Shown here in pieces: positions 57,387 through 64,000 of a DNA stretch of 64,000 nt (its first letter is position 1; each line of letters starts with the position of its first letter). The notes below the pieces were generated by a model. That model did not search any database and had not been told where the DNA came from. It worked only from the letters and a program-made list of their open reading frames with translations. Origin of the DNA: Salinivirgaceae bacterium (GTDB taxonomy: Bacteria > Bacteroidota > Bacteroidia > Bacteroidales > SZUA-534); contig JAFVGW010000054.1 of assembly GCA_017474765.1 (NCBI GenBank), positions 39,476 to 103,475 on the forward strand, in the 5' to 3' direction. A program made the translations under genes and the position numbers.

Positions 57387-58444
57387 AAATACTTTTATTC
57401 ATAAGCAAACTTTACAATGGCGGTGGCGAACGGGTTGCGTCCATCCTACTAAACCACCTATGCAAGAATCACGACGTTACGGTAGCTGTATTCAACAACA
57501 AAGAAAAAACATACCCCATCAGCGACAAAATAAAAGTATTAGACCTCTCAAACGGTAAACGTGTCCGTCCCTATCAATGCGAAAGAATTAAAAAATGCAG
57601 ATACGCCATAAAAGATGTCAACCCCGATTTGATAATATCTTTTTTAGTAGGTTTGAACAGATTTGTGGTGATTTCAAATCTCTTCACGCGAAAGAAACTG
57701 ATACTATCCGAACAAACATCAATTCAAGCCAAACAGCCGATATGGAAATGGTTCGCGCGACATTTTTTATACAGATTCGCATCAAAAGTAGTGTTTGTAT
57801 CGAAAAGCGATTATGAGTATGCGGAATGGCTCAAAAACAAAACTTTCATTTACAACCCATCAAGTTATCCCGCAACCACCGACAATGCCCAACGAGAAAA
57901 AACAATTGTTGCCATCAGTTCGCAAAGGCGCTGGCATGTGAAGGGTTTTGATTTGCTAATCCAAGCCTGGGCCAAAATCGCACACCCAAACCCTGATTGG
58001 AAGCTACAATTTATTGGGCTAAACGATGACAACCACATTAGCAATTTAACGAAATCCCTAAATCTGGAAAAACAAGTTGATTTTTTAGGCTGGACCGATG
58101 AAATTGACAAAGTACTGCAAACCAAAAGCATATTTGTTCTATCGTCACGACGCGAAGGGTTCCCTTGCAGTTTGCTCGAATCCATGAGCCAAGGCTGCGC
58201 CTGCTTGGCTTTCGACTGCAAAACAGGGCCAAATGAAATTATTACTGACGGAGTCAGTGGTTTGCTTGCTCACAACGGCGACATTGATGACCTTGCCGCA
58301 AAACTACAATTGTTAATTGACAATGAACAACTACGGCAACGATTGGCTAATGGTGCGACAGAAGAAGTCCGTCGTTTTGAAAAAGACAAAATTATGCAGC
58401 AATGGGATGAATTGATAACGAATTGCCAATATAAACAATTCTAG
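57383..58444 (+). CDS. Glycosyltransferase family 4, tandem copy 4 (divergent)
   Basis: 353 residues. MKILLFISKLYNGGGERVAS and donor motif EGFPCSLLESMSQGCACL keep the E-x7-E pattern, but the donor pocket (CKTGPNEI) and the C-terminus (EKDKIMQQWDELITN) differ from copies 1-3. It therefore probably uses another nucleotide-sugar or linkage. ATGA overlap with copy 3. Confidence 0.9.
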   Translation: MKILLFISKLYNGGGERVASILLNHLCKNHDVTVAVFNNKEKTYPISDKIKVLDLSNGKRVRPYQCERIKKCRYAIKDVNPDLIISFLVGLNRFVVISNLFTRKKLILSEQTSIQAKQPIWKWFARHFLYRFASKVVFVSKSDYEYAEWLKNKTFIYNPSSYPATTDNAQREKTIVAISSQRRWHVKGFDLLIQAWAKIAHPNPDWKLQFIGLNDDNHISNLTKSLNLEKQVDFLGWTDEIDKVLQTKSIFVLSSRREGFPCSLLESMSQGCACLAFDCKTGPNEIITDGVSGLLAHNGDIDDLAAKLQLLIDNEQLRQRLANGATEEVRRFEKDKIMQQWDELITNCQYKQF

Positions 58445-58494
58445 TTAAAAGAATACAAAACCTATATCAACAAGACATTGTTTTAACTCACACA

Positions 58495-59460
58495 ATGAAG
58501 ATATTGCCACAAAAACAAACTATTATGGGAAACCACATCAAAAGATTAAAAACTGGCGAAAACATAGAGTTGGAGACATTACAAGTTGAAGAACTATACA
58601 AACTGCACTTTGAAGAAGAAAAATATGCGGCTAGAATAATCAAAGAATTTCAGCCTTTTTCAAAAGAAAGAACAAATTATTTTATAAATGCTTATAATAA
58701 CATAAACAGAATAAAATGCGAACTACGAACGAGAAATAATACACCTTGCGCCAATAACAAAGAAAGCAAATGTCAAATAATAGAGCGCATTGCCCAAAAG
58801 ATAAAAAAAGATAGAATAACCTTATTGGAATTGGGGTGTGGGAATGGGAATCTTTTAAAAATGCTATCAAGAAATGACAATTTTGATTTGTCTGGCTGCG
58901 ACCTTCAAGAAAATCCAAGCATAAACAATCTAACCATATATAATAAAACCATTTACGAAACATTACTAACGCTAAATGACAATTCGATAGACATAATTGT
59001 AGCCGACAATGTATGTGAGCATTTTTTAGAAGATGAGGCCGATGAGATTTATAACTTGATAAACCATAAAATACGCGGTGAAGGTTATTGTATTTTCTTT
59101 ATTCCAAATATATTAATTGGTCCATCGGACATATCAAAAAGATTTCTAAAGTACAAAGAAAAACCAGTAGGTTTCCATTATATGGAACAAACATACTCTG
59201 AAAATATCAGATTGTTCAACAGACACCGCTTGAAAACCGCATATTTATATGTTGACATTAAAAACCGTAAATTATTAATACGAAATATATTAGGGATTCC
59301 TGACAGATTTAAAACATTATTGGAAAGGATTATTGACAAATCATTGTCAAATGATTCAAAAGAAAGAAGAAGACATTTTTTTTCAAAATATGGCTACACT
59401 ATATATATTGAGAAAAAGATAACCACATTTGTAACTAAAGTTCAACCGTTTCAACAGTAA
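58495..59460 (+). CDS. Class I SAM-dependent methyltransferase
   Basis: 321 residues. A ~100-residue N-terminal helical region precedes the SAM motif TLLELGCGNGNLLKMLS, DLSGCDLQENP (acidic ribose ligand), NDNSIDIIVADNVCEHFLED (motif for the Asp/Asn post-I) and GYCIFFIPNILIGP. In this cluster it probably methylates a sugar or caps the chain end. The C-terminal ~80 residues (LGIPDRFKTLLERIIDKS) are unrecognised. Confidence 0.82.
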   Translation: MKILPQKQTIMGNHIKRLKTGENIELETLQVEELYKLHFEEEKYAARIIKEFQPFSKERTNYFINAYNNINRIKCELRTRNNTPCANNKESKCQIIERIAQKIKKDRITLLELGCGNGNLLKMLSRNDNFDLSGCDLQENPSINNLTIYNKTIYETLLTLNDNSIDIIVADNVCEHFLEDEADEIYNLINHKIRGEGYCIFFIPNILIGPSDISKRFLKYKEKPVGFHYMEQTYSENIRLFNRHRLKTAYLYVDIKNRKLLIRNILGIPDRFKTLLERIIDKSLSNDSKERRRHFFSKYGYTIYIEKKITTFVTKVQPFQQ

Positions 59461-59703
59461 AATATAAACATAAAACAACACGCGAACATTTACTCTAAAA
59501 GCGACACAACTCTCTGTTTCTGCACATCATTTTCATAAACAAAATAGAACATTTTGTCAACAAACGCTTTATTATATAGATGTATAGTGTAACTTTAACC
59601 TCGGATTATTGTATAAGTATAGCGTATTTTGAAATAGAGACATACATTTTATTGAATAGAATTATAACAAAATAGAATTTAATAACCTCAAAATAATTGC
59701 ACT

Positions 59704-62700
59704 ATGAAACGCAGATTTACTCTTTTAGCAATCGCAACATTTTTGTCTGGGACATTGATGGCGGCATGGGATGGCAGCACGAAAACCGCACCGTCTGCTG
59801 GTGATGGTTCCGAAGGAAGTCCTTATCAAATAAAGACAGAAGAGAATTTAGCCTGGTTAGCATATACCAGTGATAAATGGGGAAAGCACTTCATACAAAC
59901 TGCCGATTTAGATTTGGGTAATCATCAATTGGACGAACCTATTGGCAATAGCTCAACAAAATTTACAGGTTCATACAATGGCGATGGGTATGTCATTAGC
60001 AATTTGTATTATAATGACAATACCAAATCAAATGTCGGATTGTTTGGCTACACATCTGGTGCTACATTAACCAAAATAACTGTTGCAAGCGGCAGTATTT
60101 ATGGAAGCGGCGCAACAGGCGGAATCTGCGGATATGCAACTGGAGGTTCTACCATATCATATTGTGCAAATAATGCCTCCGTATATGGCAAGCAAGAGCA
60201 AAACGGCGGCATTTGCGGTTTTGTGTCCGACGCTACAATCTCTAATTGTATTAATTATGGGCTTATATCTGGATTCAATTTTATTGGAGGAATCGCCGGA
60301 CGATGCAGCACAAACGATGTTACCATAGAAAAATGTGTGAATGTCGGTCAAATATTCAGTATGTGCGCAACATCAGGATGCATTCTTGGATTCAATGACG
60401 ATTATAAAACCATAGAACATATCAGCAACAACTACTTCGACAATCAAATAAACACTTTAAATGGTTCCACTTCAAAAAAAGACGGAAACGAACCTTCGGG
60501 TGACTATAGTGGCAAATTTAGAGGTATGGCCACAACAGATTTGACTGGCGATGGACTGAAAAGTATTCTAGGTGAAAACGAATGGGAATATGCCACGGGA
60601 ATGTACCCACGTCTGAAATTAAAAAACAATAATGATGAAATATTATTAGCAGCCACGACTGTTATTCTATCATCTGGCGACAAGGCCGATAATGTAACCA
60701 AAGACTTCACGGTTTCCACAGAGAATAACGTTTCTTGGGAAAGTGAAGAAAATACCGCTAATATATCAATCAATGGTAACAATGTTTCCATTCTTAAATC
60801 CACAGGCGTTGTTTTGATTGCTAAAAAAGAGAGCCATACCAAAAGAGTATATCTGAAAACAAATAAAATAGGTGCAACAGCCATCGGTTCTGAAGAATCT
60901 CCACTCACTATCGAAAATGAGGCTGATTTAAATAATCTGCGCAAAGCCATGAACAACTATGGCACATATAAAAATTGCACGAACTATGATGGTTTTAAAG
61001 GCATTCATTTTAAGGTTATTGTTGATATTGAATTAAGTAATTGGCAAGAGCCTATAGGCTCACACAATGCATTTAAAGGTGTATTTGACGGCAACCATCG
61101 TACAATAAGCAATATTAATATCGACCAATCATGCTCAAGTGTTGGTGGTTTGTTTGGTTGTGCTGCATCTGGAGAAATAAAGAATATAACTGTCAGAGGT
61201 TCTGTTGATGGCAAAGACCTTATTGGCGGCATTTGTGGTGCAGTGTTTGACGAAACACTGACTAATTGCATTTCATATTGTGTATTAAACTGCAATGGCA
61301 AAGCCCAAGTTGGTGGAATATCAGGCGATGACAGGGGATTTTCGACATTCATAAATTGCGAAAACCATGGTGCAATAAATTGCGGACAACGTTCTGGAGG
61401 CATTTTAGGTAGAAGCCAAATGGACGTAACATTAAATGGTTGCAAAAACTATGGAAATGTCACTTCAAATTCTGATAATATTGGTGGCATCTGCGGACAA
61501 ATCGCTTCTACTTCCGGCGGAGGAACAATAACAAGTTGTGAAAACCACGGAGTAGTAAAATCACAATCAAAAACAAATGTTGGCGGTATTATAGGCTCTA
61601 CAACAAATAAGGTGTCACATGATATCACCATTACAAATTGTATAAACAGCGGTAGTGTGAAGGGGAATAAACATACAGGAGGCATTATTGGCCACCCCTA
61701 TTATGCAACAATAGAAAATTGTTTAAATCTCGGAGATATTAGTGGTGAAGAAAGTATTGGTGGTATTTCCGGAAGTAACGAAACTATAGTAACGATTTCA
61801 AACGTTTTTAATGCAGGCCAGATAGAAGGAGGCAATGGCATTGTTGGCGTTATAAAAGGAAATTCTTCTTGTATAAATGGTATCAATATTGGTAAAGTTT
61901 CCAATCTTGCCATAGGCAATAACGAAACCCACAACAGTTATGCCATATCCAATTTCTTCTTCGACAAGCAAATGAGCCTTGCAACCGCCAATGGGTCTAG
62001 CAAACTGACTTCAGAAATGACCGGCACTGCCCTGCTGAGCACATTAGGCACTGACAACTGGACATACACCGATGGCATGTATCCAATGATAAAGGCTCTT
62101 GATAATTCTGATTATATGATTGTTGCCGCTTCTCCAATTATTCTTAATGGCGAAGAAAAAATCGACAATGTAAACAAAAACTTCACGTACGGCGCAGGAG
62201 AAGGTGTTGAATGGACTTGCAGTAATCATGAATACATATCGTTTGCAAACGGTACTGGTTACCTCACATATTATATAGAAGAAAATGCTCCAGAAACACC
62301 CGCTTCGGTAACGATTACCGCAACTAAAAAAGTAAACGATATCGAAATCAGCAAAACCATACCATTGACATTAATTCCTAAAGTTGGAAAGGATTCTCCT
62401 GAAGCCTCATTGTCTATAAGTCCCAATGAATTTGTATATGGCACAATATTCACAGAAGATTTGTTAACCAAATCGGCTGCTTGCGATGGTGCTTGGGAAT
62501 ATAGTGTTCCTTTAGGTTCCAAACCTCAAGCAGGGTTACATACTTTAACTGCAACATTTGTTCCTTCCGATGACCTTTACGATATACAAACCATTTCAGT
62601 TGACTTTACTGTAACCAAAAAAGAGCCGACTATTGAATGGTATCCGCAAAACATAACTTATGGTGATTCCGACTCTGACGAAAAGATTAAAAATGCCAAA

Positions 62701-64000
62701 GCCAAAGATGGTGATGTGGTTCTCTCGGGTGTTTTCTCATATAACATTCCTGTTCTTACTCCAGGCGAGAAGATTGTAACTGTGACGTTTAGCAACACCA
62801 ACTATGAAATCACAACGATTTCTGTAGAAAAGAATACTAAAAAGACCATCAACGTTACCGCCGCAACACCTTCGATTGCATGGGCAAATCCTACCCCAAT
62901 CGAATATGGCACTCCGCTATCATCGTTGCAACTCGGCGCAGTTTCAGGCGTTGGCGGAACTTTCACTTATACTGCCAATGGAGAATCTATTGATATTGGC
63001 ACCACTCTTAATGTTGGCACTTACACTTTAATCGCTACTCTGCCAGCTGCAGGCAACTACTCTGCAGCAAGCCTTGAGCGCACTCTTGTGGTGAACAAAG
63101 CCACTCCAACCATCACATGGAATAATACTACTGTCACCATCAACTATGGTGAAACTGTGTCAGAAGACAGACTTAAGGCTTCCGTTGAAAATAAATACAA
63201 CGATAAAGGTAGCATTTCATATTCTGTTAACGGGCAACCGATTGACATCCGGTCACAACTTGAGGCTGGAACTTACGAAATCAGTGCGACATTTACGCCT
63301 GATGACAATGCCAATTATAGCGCTGCAACCACATCGTCAACAGCCACTTTAACTGTCAAGCCTATTACTCCAACCATCACGTGGAATAATACCACTGTCA
63401 CCATCAACTATGGTGAAACTGTATCAGAAGATAGGCTTAAGGCATCTGTAGAAGATGATTACAAAAACAAAGGTAGCATTTCATATTCTGTTGACGGGCA
63501 ACCATTTGATATCAGAGCACAACTTGCTGTAGGCACCTACACTGTAATCGCGACATTCACCCCTAATGATACTCATAATTACGTTCCAGTTACCACTCCA
63601 GTATCTGCAACAATAACTGTCAATAAGTCTGCCACGCCTCCAACCATAACTTGGAATCCTGCTACACCTATTGTTTACGGAACTGCTCTTTCTAATGCTC
63701 AATTGAATGCCAACGCTAATGCTCCGGGAACTATCACCTATGCAGAAAATGGCAATACGGTAACTGTAGGAACCGTTTTGAGCGCAGGCGACCACATTAT
63801 CACTGCCACATTGCCCGCTTCTGACAATTATGACGCTGCTACTGCACAAGTTACTATTACCGTCTCCAAAGCCACTCCAGAAATCTCTTGGACACCTGAA
63901 GATTACACTTACGGTGATTCTGAAGACATGATTAACACCAAAATCAAAAATGCATCTGCCTCGTTCAACGGCGCAAATGTGCTTGGCGAATTCGCGTATG
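59704..64000 (+). CDS. Giant secreted GLUG-repeat / MBG-Ig repeat protein (3' end outside window)
   Basis: The frame is open from ATG 59704 to the window end, 1,432 codons so far. A signal peptide (RRFTLLAIATFLSGTLMA) is followed by GLUG-type repeats in two blocks (residues ~60-250 and ~420-790) with recurring NNGGICGFV, IGGICGAVF and VGGIIGST turns and aligned Cys residues (ISNCINYG, ITNCINSG). From ~930 on come tandem MBG/Ig-like domains of about 85-90 residues ('ITWNNTTVTINYGETVSED', 'IEYGTPLSSLQLGAV'). Two near-identical 264-bp units lie at 63103-63631. Expected to be a surface adhesin, probably with a T9SS sorting domain beyond the window. Confidence 0.85.
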   Translation, partial: MKRRFTLLAIATFLSGTLMAAWDGSTKTAPSAGDGSEGSPYQIKTEENLAWLAYTSDKWGKHFIQTADLDLGNHQLDEPIGNSSTKFTGSYNGDGYVISNLYYNDNTKSNVGLFGYTSGATLTKITVASGSIYGSGATGGICGYATGGSTISYCANNASVYGKQEQNGGICGFVSDATISNCINYGLISGFNFIGGIAGRCSTNDVTIEKCVNVGQIFSMCATSGCILGFNDDYKTIEHISNNYFDNQINTLNGSTSKKDGNEPSGDYSGKFRGMATTDLTGDGLKSILGENEWEYATGMYPRLKLKNNNDEILLAATTVILSSGDKADNVTKDFTVSTENNVSWESEENTANISINGNNVSILKSTGVVLIAKKESHTKRVYLKTNKIGATAIGSEESPLTIENEADLNNLRKAMNNYGTYKNCTNYDGFKGIHFKVIVDIELSNWQEPIGSHNAFKGVFDGNHRTISNINIDQSCSSVGGLFGCAASGEIKNITVRGSVDGKDLIGGICGAVFDETLTNCISYCVLNCNGKAQVGGISGDDRGFSTFINCENHGAINCGQRSGGILGRSQMDVTLNGCKNYGNVTSNSDNIGGICGQIASTSGGGTITSCENHGVVKSQSKTNVGGIIGSTTNKVSHDITITNCINSGSVKGNKHTGGIIGHPYYATIENCLNLGDISGEESIGGISGSNETIVTISNVFNAGQIEGGNGIVGVIKGNSSCINGINIGKVSNLAIGNNETHNSYAISNFFFDKQMSLATANGSSKLTSEMTGTALLSTLGTDNWTYTDGMYPMIKALDNSDYMIVAASPIILNGEEKIDNVNKNFTYGAGEGVEWTCSNHEYISFANGTGYLTYYIEENAPETPASVTITATKKVNDIEISKTIPLTLIPKVGKDSPEASLSISPNEFVYGTIFTEDLLTKSAACDGAWEYSVPLGSKPQAGLHTLTATFVPSDDLYDIQTISVDFTVTKKEPTIEWYPQNITYGDSDSDEKIKNAKAKDGDVVLSGVFSYNIPVLTPGEKIVTVTFSNTNYEITTISVEKNTKKTINVTAATPSIAWANPTPIEYGTPLSSLQLGAVSGVGGTFTYTANGESIDIGTTLNVGTYTLIATLPAAGNYSAASLERTLVVNKATPTITWNNTTVTINYGETVSEDRLKASVENKYNDKGSISYSVNGQPIDIRSQLEAGTYEISATFTPDDNANYSAATTSSTATLTVKPITPTITWNNTTVTINYGETVSEDRLKASVEDDYKNKGSISYSVDGQPFDIRAQLAVGTYTVIATFTPNDTHNYVPVTTPVSATITVNKSATPPTITWNPATPIVYGTALSNAQLNANANAPGTITYAENGNTVTVGTVLSAGDHIITATLPASDNYDAATAQVTITVSKATPEISWTPEDYTYGDSEDMINTKIKNASASFNGANVLGEFAY
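63103..63630 (+). repeat. Tandem 264-bp internal repeat in the giant surface protein
   Basis: Units beginning at 63103 and 63367 (ACTCCAACCATCAC) are highly similar at the DNA level and encode 88-residue Ig-like domains with the shared segment TITWNNTTVTINYGETVSED. The second half of unit 2 diverges. Such recent duplication allows length variation. Confidence 0.8.

Noticed and set aside
63103..63630. Possible CRISPR-like repetition at the right end
   Set aside because: The repeat unit is 264 bp, coding and in frame; it is a protein-domain duplication.

Overview
This 64 kb window is chromosomal DNA from a plant-fibre-degrading member of the Bacteroidetes, most probably Bacteroidales from a gut or rumen-like habitat. 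The evidence is the Bacteroidetes -7 promoter box (TAnnTTTG) ahead of several genes, a PorZ-type protein and a type IX secretion (T9SS) C-terminal sorting domain, DUF5723 and GLUG-repeat proteins, and many lipoprotein glycoside hydrolases (GH95, GH2, GH97, GH43, GH9). PorZ and the T9SS sorting domain argue against a typical Bacteroides species. No rRNA, tRNA or CRISPR array was seen.

Layout. (1) 1-13.2 kb is mostly housekeeping and envelope: the end of a GT2 glycosyltransferase, phosphomannose isomerase, recO, porZ, yidD, a Gfo/Idh/MocA oxidoreductase, a WcaJ-type sugar-phosphate transferase, a coupled GT2 - sigma factor - rsmG run, and a CAP/OmpA-like secreted protein. (2) 13.3-38.5 kb is a carbohydrate-degradation region: GH95, GH2, three GH97, a two-domain esterase, GH43 and a CE1 esterase. 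The set fits side-chain trimming of a complex acetylated or feruloylated xylan. It is interrupted by accessory genes: an AlbA_2/Schlafen-type ATPase flanked by 69-bp direct repeats, a DUF1016/YhcG nuclease, a thioredoxin-like protein, a VapBC-like toxin-antitoxin pair, a T9SS cargo protein, and an AT-rich island with a PD-(D/E)XK nuclease abutting a truncated second DUF1016 gene. (3) 38.7-44 kb is accessory DNA: a coupled DUF3791 / DUF3990 (ADP-ribosyltransferase-like) / small-protein cassette, a decayed two-part metallopeptidase locus with an overlapping secreted partner, and a lipoprotein. (4) 44.4-52.2 kb holds a lipoprotein-DUF5723 barrel pair, a GH9 enzyme and a beta-helix lipoprotein. 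(5) 52.3-59.5 kb is a surface-polysaccharide locus: a compositionally mosaic flippase, a small membrane protein, four tandem GT4 paralogues joined by ATGA overlaps, and a methyltransferase. (6) From 59.7 kb past the window end runs a giant secreted GLUG/Ig-like repeat protein.

The genes converge on the cell surface: T9SS (PorZ and its cargo), surface glycan synthesis (ManA, WcaJ-like, flippase, GTs) and exported glycan degradation. The best candidates for something undescribed are the PD-(D/E)XK nuclease island, the DUF3791-DUF3990 cassette, the matching perfect palindromes in both DUF1016 genes, and the split metallopeptidase locus. All functions are read from motifs; no database search was possible.
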